Below are positions 9,564 through 19,092 of a stretch of 64,000 bases of DNA, one piece after another. Position 1 is the stretch's first letter, and each line of letters starts with the position of its first letter. Source of the DNA: Polaribacter gangjinensis (GTDB lineage Bacteria > Bacteroidota > Bacteroidia > Flavobacteriales > Flavobacteriaceae); the NCBI RefSeq assembly GCF_038024125.1, contig NZ_CP150662.1, forward strand, positions 1,567,501 through 1,631,500, in the 5' to 3' direction. Both the position numbers and the translations under genes were made by a program. The notes below the pieces were generated by a model. That model had not been told where the DNA came from, did not search any database, and was given only the letters and a program-made list of their open reading frames with translations.

Positions 9564-10948
9564 TTTAATAATTTCATAAAAATTTTAGGAAAAATAAAGA
9601 ATGCTAGAAATGGAAGAAAAAAATATACAAACCCGTTTGTAAAATCTCCTCTCAATAAAAAAATAAGATGAATTGCAAAATAAAATGCACTTAATTGTCT
9701 TAAAGGATCATCGGATTTTAACCAATTCACAAACTTTAAACAAAGAAAAGCCAAAAGAATAGCATAAATTATAATTCCTATAATTCCAAAATCTATATAA
9801 GATTCAGCTACAAAAGGTAATGCTAAATTATGAAACCATTTACTTTTATCATGATGCTTTTGAATATGTTTACCAATCAACTCTCCTGATGAAATTGGTT
9901 TATTTTTCCAAATAGCTCTTGGTATAAAAAATAATCCAGTGGGCAATAACTGACGACCCATAGAGTGACCATTCTTTTCAACATAATCAATTGTAGATGC
10001 CGTCATTAAAAAAGCATCAAAATTTAAACTTGTAAACTGATTAGAAACACTTTTTTTTACATTCTTATAAGAAATCATTTCTTTAAAAGACATTTCCGAC
10101 AAATTCTTATTACTATGTGTGATTAAACTTGATAGTGGAAAAAAAATAACTAAACTTAACAATAATATAGATAAAATCTTAAAATTTGTATTAATCCATT
10201 TTGGGATAAACAGAAAAATTAAAGAGATATAAACAGGACCAAGTGCATTTCTTTTTTCTGTTAAAGGGTTTTTATATAGTAAAAAAATAAATAGGATTAC
10301 AATTACGATACAGTAAATTATATAAAAATTTTGCCTTTTATTTTTCCAATTATTTTTTAAATAATTTACTCCAAGAATAAGAGGAGCGAAAGGCAGAAAG
10401 AATAAAAACTTATCGCTAAGTATCCCACTCATTTTACTTGTATTGTTTATATATGAGGTTAAACTAATTTTAGTTATCAAATAATCATATTTTAAAATAA
10501 AAATAATAACATTCACAAGAAAAAAAAATAAAATGTAAAAAGGAATATATCTGTTTGGTATTATTTTTTTTTGCTTCTTAAAATATTTGTTGAATGAAAA
10601 ATAAACAGTAAAAAAAATAAGATTAAATAAAATTATTAAAAAGTTAGCTTTTAAAATAAGTGAATTAGAATAAATTAAACCGTTAAAAAACCGTTGGTTT
10701 TCTTTATTAAAAAATTCATCTAATTGCAAAATTGGCGCCATAATAAAAAACAAAAATGAAAACACTATATATGAGCCAATAAAGGGAGAAAAGTCTTTTT
10801 CATTGAGTAAATAAAATGCTGTAAAGAAAAATATTATTGAAAAACTAACAATAAACAATACTCTATGTTGTATTGGTGCAGAGTTACTTACTTGAAGAAC
10901 TATAAAAACAATAAGAAAAATTAATAAAATAAATAAACGTTTTTTCAT
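9560..10948 (-). CDS. oligosaccharide repeat-unit polymerase (Wzy-like)
   Basis: Polytopic membrane protein of 462 aa with about twelve helices and a long periplasmic loop. The segment LPTGLFFIPRAIWKNKP followed by FVAESYIDFG is typical of Wzy-type polymerases, which join lipid-linked repeat units on the periplasmic side. It is very AT-rich, like the other membrane genes of this cluster. It lies 22 nt after the flippase gene and overlaps the ligase-like gene by 4 nt. Confidence 0.82.
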   Translation of the reverse strand: MKKRLFILLIFLIVFIVLQVSNSAPIQHRVLFIVSFSIIFFFTAFYLLNEKDFSPFIGSYIVFSFLFFIMAPILQLDEFFNKENQRFFNGLIYSNSLILKANFLIILFNLIFFTVYFSFNKYFKKQKKIIPNRYIPFYILFFFLVNVIIFILKYDYLITKISLTSYINNTSKMSGILSDKFLFFLPFAPLILGVNYLKNNWKNKRQNFYIIYCIVIVILFIFLLYKNPLTEKRNALGPVYISLIFLFIPKWINTNFKILSILLLSLVIFFPLSSLITHSNKNLSEMSFKEMISYKNVKKSVSNQFTSLNFDAFLMTASTIDYVEKNGHSMGRQLLPTGLFFIPRAIWKNKPISSGELIGKHIQKHHDKSKWFHNLALPFVAESYIDFGIIGIIIYAILLAFLCLKFVNWLKSDDPLRQLSAFYFAIHLIFLLRGDFTNGFVYFFLPFLAFFIFPKIFMKLLK

Positions 10949-10970
10949 TTATATAACTTTTTATATTCTT

Positions 10971-12272
10971 TTAATTTTTATTTAATATGGAATAATTAAG
11001 TTTCAAAACTATAATCAACATTATTAAATCTATAAAAATAAAACTAACCGCTAAACCTGTAAGCCCTGTTATTGGTAATATAAAATATTGGACTACTAAT
11101 ACTAAAATACTTAAGATTGGATAATATGCTAACTTATCCATTCTATTAATGGATAATGGCAACATACTAGCAGCATTCCAGATATTATACACAATTATTG
11201 AACATAACATTAATATTAAAAAATTAACATCATACAAAAAACTATTTTTAAACCATAATTCAAAAATAAAATCTCTAAAAAAGTATATCCCAAAGCAAGA
11301 AATCAATGATACCAAAAAAATTAAAGCTAATAATTTTTTTAATTTAACAAATGCTTTTTCTTTTAAGTTTTTTGTTAATAAAACTGTAAATTCCTGCATT
11401 GTAGGAATATATAATATATTTATAAAAGATCTTAATGAATTTACTAAAGTTCTAATTGTATTGAATATTACAACCATAGATGAACCTAATACCATTCCTA
11501 CCAAAAAAGTACTTCCTTGGATAAAAAAAGCAGTTCCCAACTGAAAAAAACTAAGCTTTAAAGATACAGGCAACAATTTTATTGCCTTACTCCAATCTAA
11601 TGAGAAACCAAATTTATAAAATTTGAATTTCTTTAATTCTTTGTTGACTATAAATATCATTACTAAACGTATAGTTGACATTGTGATTGGAATAAAATAT
11701 AGCGCTATTTTAAAGTTTAAAATAATTAATGTTGCAATAAAATCTAAAAAAAGAGTGAGGGCTAAAAAATACTCGTGTTTATGAAATAAATTTAAAGATT
11801 TAAAATATCCTATCGTAACAAGGAAAATTAAATAACTAAAAATATTTATCATAAATGCCCCTAGGATAAGAAGAACATCTTTATTTGAAAAAAACAGTAA
11901 GTTTAATAAAGTCTTAAAATCAATAATATTAGATAATATTAAAAAAATAAAAATAAGAAATACTACAATTACGGAAAGAAAACTTAATGTAGCTTTAAAT
12001 AATTTTTCTTGACTAGAAAACTCTTTTAGGTTTATTAACCTACAAATTTCATTTGTTACTGTTAATGTTAAACCTAAATCACTTAAAAGCAAATAATTTG
12101 GAATTGTCGTTAAAATTAGCCACTCTCCATATTGCTCAATTCCTAAATTAAAAATAAATGCAGGAATTAAAAACAATTGTGAAATCAGCATACAAAACCT
12201 TTGCAAAAAAGAAGAAAAATAATTGTGAAAGTGTTTTTGAATATTAGATTTAATCATTCTTTCTAAATTCAT
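10971..12272 (-). CDS. polysaccharide flippase (Wzx-like, MATE/MOP superfamily)
   Basis: Twelve-helix membrane protein of 433 aa that would flip the lipid-linked repeat unit across the inner membrane. The start SFLQRFCMLISQLFLIPAFI with GIEQYGEWLILTTIP matches the amphipathic first helices of the Wzx/MOP family, and LGLTLTVTNEI is a further family-like stretch. The gene overlaps the upstream glycosyltransferase gene by 23 nt. The repeat unit specificity is unknown. Confidence 0.86.
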   Translation of the reverse strand: MNLERMIKSNIQKHFHNYFSSFLQRFCMLISQLFLIPAFIFNLGIEQYGEWLILTTIPNYLLLSDLGLTLTVTNEICRLINLKEFSSQEKLFKATLSFLSVIVVFLIFIFLILSNIIDFKTLLNLLFFSNKDVLLILGAFMINIFSYLIFLVTIGYFKSLNLFHKHEYFLALTLFLDFIATLIILNFKIALYFIPITMSTIRLVMIFIVNKELKKFKFYKFGFSLDWSKAIKLLPVSLKLSFFQLGTAFFIQGSTFLVGMVLGSSMVVIFNTIRTLVNSLRSFINILYIPTMQEFTVLLTKNLKEKAFVKLKKLLALIFLVSLISCFGIYFFRDFIFELWFKNSFLYDVNFLILMLCSIIVYNIWNAASMLPLSINRMDKLAYYPILSILVLVVQYFILPITGLTGLAVSFIFIDLIMLIIVLKLNYSILNKN

Positions 12273-13347
12273 TCATATGTTCAATAGCCATATTTTCAAA
12301 GGTTTTGTTCTTAATTACTTGTAAATTATTAAAACTCAACTTATGAGCATAATCATCATCTTCACTAATTTTTTTTAGAATTTTACCCAAATAAACATAA
12401 TCATCTACTGGAAAGATACATTCTTTATCCATTAACAAATCAAGACCAGCAGGACATTTATCTGTTGTAACTACTGGAAGGCCTTTTGACATAGCTTCGT
12501 TTATCACCAAACCCCAAACATCACCTCTTGTAGGTAATACAAAAATATCAGCAGCTAAAAACCAAACCTCTAATTCATCTTTTAGTAAAAAATCAATAAA
12601 ATGTATATTACTCAAATTTAGTTTATTTTTTATATCGAGATACTCTTCTGTAGGATTTCCACCTATAATGTAAACTCCAACATTTTTGTCTAAAAAAATA
12701 CTACTTTTGATAAGTATATCAAATCCTTTAATATTGATAAATCTTCCTACTCCAATAACTATTTTTTCGTATGGTATATGAAGTTCAGTTTTGAATTTAC
12801 TTTTTTCTTCTTTAGAAACAATGTTTTTCAGTATATCTTTTTTAAATAAACTTGTAAAGGTATATCTAGTAATATTTTCTGGCTTAGCACCATAACTTAT
12901 TAAATACTTATCACATTGATCACCAGTACTGAAGTAGGATTTTGCATTCCCAATTAAGAGTCTTTTAAAAAATTTATTTAATTTTGACTCATTATCCCTT
13001 ATCAAACCACCATCAGTCTCAAAATAGTAATTCTTATTTAAAATTTTAAATAGAAGAATTAATAAAGATTGTGTTCTAGTATTATAAGTAGAAATTACAA
13101 TTTTATCAAAGTCGCCAAATATTACTTTTTTAATAATCGGAAATATAACTTTATACTCATCAAAAAATTCATTAAAGAAAATAGCTTTAAATGAGGAAAT
13201 AGTTTTATCATTCCAATTAAATATTATTTCTTTATCTTTTGTTCTCCTTCCTTCAAAAAAAACAGTTAATTCACAATATTTTGATAGTTCCGAAAAAAAA
13301 TTAACTCTATAAGGACTTGGTAAGTTTGTAATAAATAAAGTTTTCAT
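12250..13347 (-). CDS. GT4 glycosyltransferase, first intact gene of the polysaccharide operon
   Basis: GT-B glycosyltransferase of 365 aa. The N terminus TNLPSPYRVNFFSEL is typical of GT4 enzymes. The donor domain shows VGRFINIKGFDILI, VLPTRGDVWGLVINEAMSKGLPVV (the catalytic ExxxxxxxE region) and CPAGLDLL. It is the most upstream intact gene of the block running to 3261. Directly upstream lies about 800 nt without an intact gene, including the decayed rfbC. Confidence 0.87.
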   Translation of the reverse strand: MKTLFITNLPSPYRVNFFSELSKYCELTVFFEGRRTKDKEIIFNWNDKTISSFKAIFFNEFFDEYKVIFPIIKKVIFGDFDKIVISTYNTRTQSLLILLFKILNKNYYFETDGGLIRDNESKLNKFFKRLLIGNAKSYFSTGDQCDKYLISYGAKPENITRYTFTSLFKKDILKNIVSKEEKSKFKTELHIPYEKIVIGVGRFINIKGFDILIKSSIFLDKNVGVYIIGGNPTEEYLDIKNKLNLSNIHFIDFLLKDELEVWFLAADIFVLPTRGDVWGLVINEAMSKGLPVVTTDKCPAGLDLLMDKECIFPVDDYVYLGKILKKISEDDDYAHKLSFNNLQVIKNKTFENMAIEHMNEFRKND

Positions 13348-13529
13348 AGATGTTTTTTTGAAAAATCTTAGTCATATAATTACTATTTCTGAGTTTCTTG
13401 TGGGTTTTTGCTGATTTAGTTATAGATATTTTATGCTATTAAATTATTTGATAATATTTTTAAATAAAAATTAAATCTTAAGTTTTAAAAAATATTATTG
13501 TAACGAAATTAATTAAAGTTTAAAAAAAT
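13348..13529. other. AT-rich spacer between the polysaccharide operon and the decayed rfbC
   Basis: Very AT-rich, without an intact reading frame on either strand. It probably contains the promoter or leader of the glycosyltransferase operon on the minus strand, but I see no exact TAnnTTTG box. Confidence 0.4.
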
Positions 13530-14060
13530 AAAATCTTTAAATTCTTTTAATGTCTTTTCTTTCTATAATAAAATAATATCCTCTTTTTCAACATCTATTC
13601 TATATTCAAAGTGGAATCATTTTAAATTACACCAACTTCAGCATCAAAATTGTAATAATTATCTCATTTATAAGAGAAAATTGTATTGTTTTCTAATACT
13701 GTAAATCCATGTAAAAACCCCATTGCAATAAATAACTATTGGTTATCTATAGAGGAAAATATGATTGAAAATTTCTGTCCAAATGTTGGAGAATTTTTTC
13801 GGACATCAACAACAACATCTAATACTTTTCCCTCTGTAACTCGTACTAATTTTACTTGTGCAAATTGACCTTTTTAAATGTGCAAACCTTTTAAAACCCC
13901 ATAATGTGAAATTGACTGGTTGTCTAAAATAAAATTCGTTTCAATACCCTTCTTTTTCTCAAACTCAGATTGATTAAAACAAATTAAAAAACTGTCGATG
14001 TTATCTTTAAAAGATTGTGGTACCATATAAAACACTCTTATAAACTTTTTTCTATCACTT
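13530..14060 (-). pseudogene. rfbC: decayed dTDP-4-dehydrorhamnose 3,5-epimerase gene (rfbC/rmlC)
   Basis: Translating the minus strand gives a recognisable RmlC: QSFKDN near 14010, FNQSEFEKKKG, ISHYGVLKGLH, then KGQFAQVKLVRVTEGKVLDV, DVRKNSPTFGQ, GFLHGFTVLENNTIFSYK, and DNYYNFDAEVGVI. The frame is kept over about 130 codons yet contains five stops: after GLHI, after DNQ, after FSYK, after VGVI, and after NIE. The 5' end has further stops and probably a frame change, and no good start remains. The intact enzyme would make dTDP-6-deoxy-4-keto-L-mannose for dTDP-L-rhamnose. It lies between the chain-length gene and the glycosyltransferase operon, where sugar-nucleotide genes are common. Confidence 0.86.
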
Positions 14061-14144
14061 TAATTTACAAACTATCATTTTATTTATTTCCAAATACCAA
14101 TTAAGAGAGGTTTTATTAACTTTTAAAATATTTAATAAAAATTT

Positions 14145-15188
14145 TTATTTCTTATAATTATTCAAATAAATATTCAATTTCAACATCATTAAATAAAGAA
14201 TCATTAAAACTGCACCTAAACCTCCTAATTGAAAAGCATAATTTTTTGTAATTCCTTTGATTTCATAACCTACTGGCTGAAAGTTAGAAATTACATTGAT
14301 AACTTCATATTTATTTGACTTTTCAAATGCAATATTTTTTAAATCGTTATTTATTTTTCGATTAGTTTCAAAGAGTTCTAATTCCTTAGTAGTTTCCTTT
14401 TCGCCACTCATATTGATATTGGTTCCTGAAGTTACTTTTTTTGCTTCATCTAACATTACTTGCATATACACTTTTCGCAACGAATCTATTTGTGATAAAT
14501 TCTCCTTGTAAACAGAATCTGTTCTATTCAAATTTTCGTTTGTCAATTCTTTCAATCTATTGAAATATTGATTTTTTACCACTGAAGATATGATGACATC
14601 ATCCAATTTATCAAATACATCGCTTTTTTCAGCAATTACTGATACTTTATGAATTTTGTAGTCATAATTAGTGAATGCTGTTTTAAATTTATCAAATTCA
14701 TAACTTTTTATAGTTAATGTATCTACAGACAAAATCAATTCATCATAAGCATTGATGATATCTTTTTCGTTTTTTACTGGCTCAATGGCAAACTTTTTTA
14801 GAGAAGCAGCTTCTGATTTTGTTAAATTGAAAGTCTCTTGCAGCTTTAACGTGTCCTTTTGTTTTACCAAATCATTGTAATAATTCACATTGTTGTATAA
14901 TTGTAAACTACTTTTAAAATTGGGTTCAATCAACAATTCTGACCCATATGTTTTTGGAGATTTTACTTCTAAAAAAACTCCAACTATTAAACCAATAACG
15001 GTGGCTATCCCTATTTTTAAAATATTTTCTTTTATAAAAATCAAAAATAAAATAACAACATGAAAAATTCCTTTGAAAATACTTCCAATAAAATTGAAAA
15101 ATTTAGAAAATCCTCTTCCAATAATTACAAATAACGATCCTAAATCTACTTCTTCTTCGTTACTTTTTTGCGTTTGGTTTGTTAACAT
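14145..15188 (-). CDS. Wzz-like polysaccharide chain-length determinant
   Basis: Inner-membrane protein of 347 aa. After an acidic cytosolic start (SNEEEVDLGSLF) come hydrophobic helices at about residues 32-55 and 58-75, a periplasmic part (about 75-315) rich in charged helices, and a last helix at about 322-342 (LGGLGAVLMILYLMML). This is the Wzz/PCP topology, which controls polymer length. There is no C-terminal tyrosine kinase domain. It starts 25 nt after the conserved unknown gene at 15214 and precedes the decayed rfbC, so it probably belongs functionally to the polysaccharide cluster. Confidence 0.8.
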   Translation of the reverse strand: MLTNQTQKSNEEEVDLGSLFVIIGRGFSKFFNFIGSIFKGIFHVVILFLIFIKENILKIGIATVIGLIVGVFLEVKSPKTYGSELLIEPNFKSSLQLYNNVNYYNDLVKQKDTLKLQETFNLTKSEAASLKKFAIEPVKNEKDIINAYDELILSVDTLTIKSYEFDKFKTAFTNYDYKIHKVSVIAEKSDVFDKLDDVIISSVVKNQYFNRLKELTNENLNRTDSVYKENLSQIDSLRKVYMQVMLDEAKKVTSGTNINMSGEKETTKELELFETNRKINNDLKNIAFEKSNKYEVINVISNFQPVGYEIKGITKNYAFQLGGLGAVLMILYLMMLKLNIYLNNYKK

Positions 15189-15213
15189 TATAAAAAAAAT
15201 TAGCTTAAATATT

Positions 15214-16890
15214 TTATAAAATTTGTTCTAAAATTCGTTGTGTGATAGCATAAGTTGGTACGACTCCTGTCATTCCTAAACCTCCTGAAGCCAGAGTAGC
15301 ACCAGTTTCAATTGGATTATCAGAAGCGTAATACGCATATCTTACTTTTACATTTTCAGAAATGTTCCCTCTGATTTTTGATGCAGATTGAATTGCCTTT
15401 TGATAATGTGCACCTTCCATTTCCAATCCAATAACATTCCAAGTAGAGTCATGGAAAAATTTCAGTAAATCTTTATTTTGAAGTGAGGTTCCTAAAACAG
15501 TAATCATAGCTCCATCAAAAACTTTTACTCCAAAACCTTCTAAATCTTCTTTTGATAATTCATTTTTAAAAGGATAATTATCAGCTGTACCTTCAAAAAT
15601 ATGTGATGTTGGAATCATGATATCTCCTTTTCCTCCCTCTAAAATTCCTGCTTTTCCCATAATTGAGATTGATTTTACATCTAAATGAATTTTCTTTTTT
15701 CCTTCTTTATACGGTTTTAACAACTCGTCCATAGTCTCAAAAGCCTGTTCTCCAAAAGCATAATCCATTACAAATATGACAGGATTTTCAGATGATTTTC
15801 CTTTTTGAAACGAAAAAACATCGAAGTTTATTTTATCGGTATCAATTATTTGTACATCAATATTTGTCCCTGAGGTGAAATCTATAGAAATTAAGCCATT
15901 TTTTGAAGCAAATTCTTTTACTTTATGTTGTAAATTTTTGCTTTCAGATGAACTTAACAATCGGAATAATTCAAAATCTTTGTGTTTTTTTGCCTCTTCT
16001 GGCAAGGCATTTTTTGCGTAAATCGAATTCATCACACTGTGCATATTGGCACTGATAATGTGAATTGGTCTTTGTAATAAATTATGCTCTTTTAAAACTT
16101 TTTTGATGTCATTTGCCCAAATTTCCCCATAAATATGATGCCCAATTTCTTCTACTAAAACTGAACTAAATGTAATCGTTCGTTTTTTTGATTCTATCAA
16201 TTCATTAATGGCTAATTTACCTAACCAATAAATTAAATTGAAAAATTTATGCGGATTTTGTTCCGATGAAAAACTGTTATAAACTGATGAAACTTCATCA
16301 AAAGTTCGTCCCAAAATATTTCCTAAATGAACAATAAGTACTTCTTTTTCTTTGTCAGAAATTGGTTTTTGATACAACACAACATCCTCTAAATGTTTCC
16401 ATTCTCGAATGTAATCTTCTCCTTCGTTGATAGAAATTCTTTGGAATATTTTATGAGATTCAATAAATAAAAACGTCAAATGGGTTAAAATATCATAGAT
16501 TTCAGATCTTCCTCTGGTAATCTCAATATTCATTTGATCTTTATCAATTCTGTAGCAATTTCGTCTTCTTTTTGGTGGAACAATGGCTTTAAAATGAGAA
16601 TTCTTATAGCCCTCGTCCGTAGTTAAATTAATGAATTGACACTCTTCAATTCCTTCTGGCAAACGTTCAATTACATACACCAATCCATTTAACTCTACTC
16701 TGTCTTCTGCAATTGATCCATAAATTTCAGGACGCAATAACAACAGTGATTTTCGCAAAGTTTCACCAGAAACTCCCATTGGTTTGTAAAAACCTCTTGT
16801 GAATAAATGACGCATTGAAATATACAATTTTTCAATTGCGTTTGTAGACTCTTGAGCTCTTGTGCGTTCTATAATTCTGATTGGTTTCAT
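15214..16890 (-). CDS. conserved Bacteroidota protein of unknown function (DUF6909-like) with a nucleosidase-like C-terminal part
   Basis: Soluble protein of 558 aa without signal peptide or membrane helix. I recognise it only as a conserved Bacteroidota family (DUF6909-like, from memory). The C-terminal third has IMGKAGILEGGKGDIMIPTS and NVIGLEMEGAHY; the second resembles the nucleobase-binding Glu-Met-Glu motif of nucleoside phosphorylases and AMP/MTA nucleosidases. A central part carries EEIGHHIYGE, reminiscent of a metal-binding site. It sits between a processing protease (28 nt) and the Wzz-like gene (25 nt), so these may be cotranscribed. The nucleosidase idea is inference. Confidence 0.6.
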   Translation of the reverse strand: MKPIRIIERTRAQESTNAIEKLYISMRHLFTRGFYKPMGVSGETLRKSLLLLRPEIYGSIAEDRVELNGLVYVIERLPEGIEECQFINLTTDEGYKNSHFKAIVPPKRRRNCYRIDKDQMNIEITRGRSEIYDILTHLTFLFIESHKIFQRISINEGEDYIREWKHLEDVVLYQKPISDKEKEVLIVHLGNILGRTFDEVSSVYNSFSSEQNPHKFFNLIYWLGKLAINELIESKKRTITFSSVLVEEIGHHIYGEIWANDIKKVLKEHNLLQRPIHIISANMHSVMNSIYAKNALPEEAKKHKDFELFRLLSSSESKNLQHKVKEFASKNGLISIDFTSGTNIDVQIIDTDKINFDVFSFQKGKSSENPVIFVMDYAFGEQAFETMDELLKPYKEGKKKIHLDVKSISIMGKAGILEGGKGDIMIPTSHIFEGTADNYPFKNELSKEDLEGFGVKVFDGAMITVLGTSLQNKDLLKFFHDSTWNVIGLEMEGAHYQKAIQSASKIRGNISENVKVRYAYYASDNPIETGATLASGGLGMTGVVPTYAITQRILEQIL

Positions 16891-16918
16891 GCTTGTTTTT
16901 TAAGGGGCAAAGATAAAA

Positions 16919-18553
16919 TTATTTACTAGATAAAATTTGAGTGTAACTTTTACTGTTTTTGAGTAGTTGCGTTGCTTTTAAAATCGTTTGATCATTTTTC
17001 AATTGATATTGAAACCATCCTTCTTCGTAAAAATAATTTTTTAAGATTTCTTCTTTGATGATTTCTGTGATAATATCTTCATTTTTTGCAACTTCACTGA
17101 TTTTATCCTGTACTAATTTTTCTTTTATCTTTTGATGTTCCTTATTGATATCGGCATTTTTTGAAGCCTCAAAAGCATCTTGAAATAGCTTTTCTTGCTT
17201 GGTAACAAAGGTGGTGTCAATGGCTAAAAAGTTGGTAAACTCTTTAAAATCAGCATTTGTAAAACGGAAATTTTCAAAAGACTCCATTTTCGGATTTTTA
17301 TATAAATAGGCAACACCAAAATTAAAAATAGCTTTCGAATCTAAAAGTGTTTCTGTAATTGGCAATCTTTTGCTTGTTTCCAAAACTATATCTGGAGTTA
17401 CACCTCCTCCATCATATACTGTTCGTCCATTTTCTGTCTTGAAAGCCTGAATTCCTCTATCAGAAAACTTCGGAACTTCGCCTGTTTTTGGGTCTCTGTT
17501 TGTATAATCTAACTCCTGAATACAGCGTCCACTTGGCGTATAATATTTAGAAATGGTTACTTTTAATTGCGTACCATAAGTCAACTCTCTATAACGTTGA
17601 ACCAAACCTTTTCCAAAAGAACGTTGTCCCATGATTACAGCTCTGTCATAATCTTGCAAAGCGCCAATCACGATTTCTGATGCGGAGGCTGAGCGTCTAT
17701 TGATTAATACTACTATCGGAATTTGTAAATCCAAAGGATCATTTGAGGCTCTATAAACAGTGCTCAAACTTTTTACTTTTGCTTTGGTTGAAACAATAGT
17801 TTTTCCTTTCGGAATAAAGAAATTGGTAATATTGATTGCTTCTAAAAGTGATCCTCCTGGATTGGAACGCAAATCAAAAACCAGCTTTTTCATCCCTTTT
17901 TGTTGCAAATCTTTAAAGGCTTTTTTTACTTCAAAAGATGCTTTTTCATTGAACTCTGTCAAAACAATATAACCTGTTTCTGAATCAATCATTTCAGAGA
18001 AAGGCACTGGGTTTAAAACCACTTTTTCTCTAGTCAATTCTTTTTGGATTTTTTTTCCTTGACGCTCAATTTCAACCAATACTTTACTATTTGGAACACC
18101 TTTTAAAAACTCTGATTGCTGATCAACATTCATATTTTTTAAAGATTGATTACCTACAGAAACAATAATATCTCCAGGTTTTAAACCTGCTTTGTCTGCT
18201 GAAAAACCTTTGTAAATCTCTCTGATATGAATTCCTTCTTTGGTATAAAACACATTTACTCCAACACCACCATATTCGCCTTCTCTAGCAATTTTGGCAT
18301 TTTCAACCATTTGTTCGTTGTAAAAATTGGTATATGGGTCTAGAGAATTTAGGGTATTTTTAATCGCTTTTTCGGTTAATTCTGCCGGATTTATTTCATC
18401 CACATAATACATATTTAACTCTTTGAAAAGTGTATTGTAAATTTCAATCTGTTTTGCTATTTCAAAAAAGTTTGATTTAAATGAAAACGATAAAGAAATC
18501 GCTCCAATTAAAATAAGTATCAAAAAGAGGTTTTTAAACTTAAACTGTTTCAT
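16919..18553 (-). CDS. S41 family C-terminal processing peptidase
   Basis: Periplasmic serine protease of 544 aa (Prc/CtpA type) that trims or degrades envelope proteins from their C termini. It has an N-terminal signal anchor (about residues 8-24), a PDZ domain (about 90-165, with GGVGVNV and GLKPGDIIVSV), the conserved DLRSNPGG, and the Ser/Lys dyad S290 (in RRSASASE) and K315 (in GQRSFGKG), 25 residues apart as in the family. The C-terminal extension after residue 400 is charged and helical. The start overlaps the 3' end of rnpA by 14 nt. Confidence 0.92.
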   Translation of the reverse strand: MKQFKFKNLFLILILIGAISLSFSFKSNFFEIAKQIEIYNTLFKELNMYYVDEINPAELTEKAIKNTLNSLDPYTNFYNEQMVENAKIAREGEYGGVGVNVFYTKEGIHIREIYKGFSADKAGLKPGDIIVSVGNQSLKNMNVDQQSEFLKGVPNSKVLVEIERQGKKIQKELTREKVVLNPVPFSEMIDSETGYIVLTEFNEKASFEVKKAFKDLQQKGMKKLVFDLRSNPGGSLLEAINITNFFIPKGKTIVSTKAKVKSLSTVYRASNDPLDLQIPIVVLINRRSASASEIVIGALQDYDRAVIMGQRSFGKGLVQRYRELTYGTQLKVTISKYYTPSGRCIQELDYTNRDPKTGEVPKFSDRGIQAFKTENGRTVYDGGGVTPDIVLETSKRLPITETLLDSKAIFNFGVAYLYKNPKMESFENFRFTNADFKEFTNFLAIDTTFVTKQEKLFQDAFEASKNADINKEHQKIKEKLVQDKISEVAKNEDIITEIIKEEILKNYFYEEGWFQYQLKNDQTILKATQLLKNSKSYTQILSSK

Positions 18554-18929
18554 CGTTTTTGCTTGTTTCTTTAATCAATAAATGTAACAAATTTGTCATT
18601 TTCAAAAAAAGTTGGTCAAAAGGCATTTCATCTCTACCAATATACGAAATCATACAAATAGTTGGCTTATCTAATTTCGAATATACTATTTCTTTTTGCA
18701 AACGATAGGTTTCGCGCAACAATCTTTTGATTCTATTTCTATCAACAGCTTTTTTAAAATTTCTTTTTGGCACTGAAAATGCAGCCTGAATTGGAAATGT
18801 TGATGTATGTGGAACTTGTAAAAAAACCATTCTTAGTGGAAAATTTTTGACAGATTTTCCATCTGTAAAAAGTTTTTCAATCAACTTTCTACTTTTTAAT
18901 CGTTCTTGTTTTCCTAAGGTCAATTTCAT
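18540..18929 (-). CDS. rnpA: ribonuclease P protein component
   Basis: Basic protein of 129 aa that binds RNase P RNA and helps 5' processing of tRNA. The signature RNR motif is present in AVDRNRIKRLLRETYR, with the conserved FSVPKRNFKKA just before it. Unlike in many bacteria, rpmH is not next to it: the neighbour upstream is a divergent acyl-CoA dehydrogenase gene. It overlaps the protease gene downstream by 14 nt. A TAAGTTTG box lies only 5 nt before the start codon (18935-18942). Confidence 0.93.
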   Translation of the reverse strand: MKLTLGKQERLKSRKLIEKLFTDGKSVKNFPLRMVFLQVPHTSTFPIQAAFSVPKRNFKKAVDRNRIKRLLRETYRLQKEIVYSKLDKPTICMISYIGRDEMPFDQLFLKMTNLLHLLIKETSKNDETV

Positions 18930-19058
18930 TGCAACAAACTTACTCAGACTTTTGCCAAAAAAAAAGGATTCAAGTTGTATTGAGGTAAAAAAGATACTAG
19001 TGTTGCAATTCGATTATTTTATTCTTAGAAAAAGAACTTCTTTTTACGGTTTTTTCAA

Positions 19059-19066
19059 TAAATTTG
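19059..19066 (+). promoter_or_regulatory. -7 promoter box before the acyl-CoA dehydrogenase gene
   Basis: TAAATTTG matches TAnnTTTG exactly and lies 26 nt before the start codon at 19093. I see no clear TTG element at the right distance upstream. Confidence 0.4.
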
Positions 19067-19092
19067 TGGTAAAATTGAATAAAAACCAACAA

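Noticed and set aside
13686..13868. 60-codon plus-strand reading frame in the polysaccharide spacer
   Set aside because: It is the antisense of the decayed rfbC, whose homology is on the minus strand.
18847..19092. N-terminal extension of the acyl-CoA dehydrogenase
   Set aside because: It overlaps rnpA on the other strand and does not look like the family; the Met at 19093 gives the usual start.
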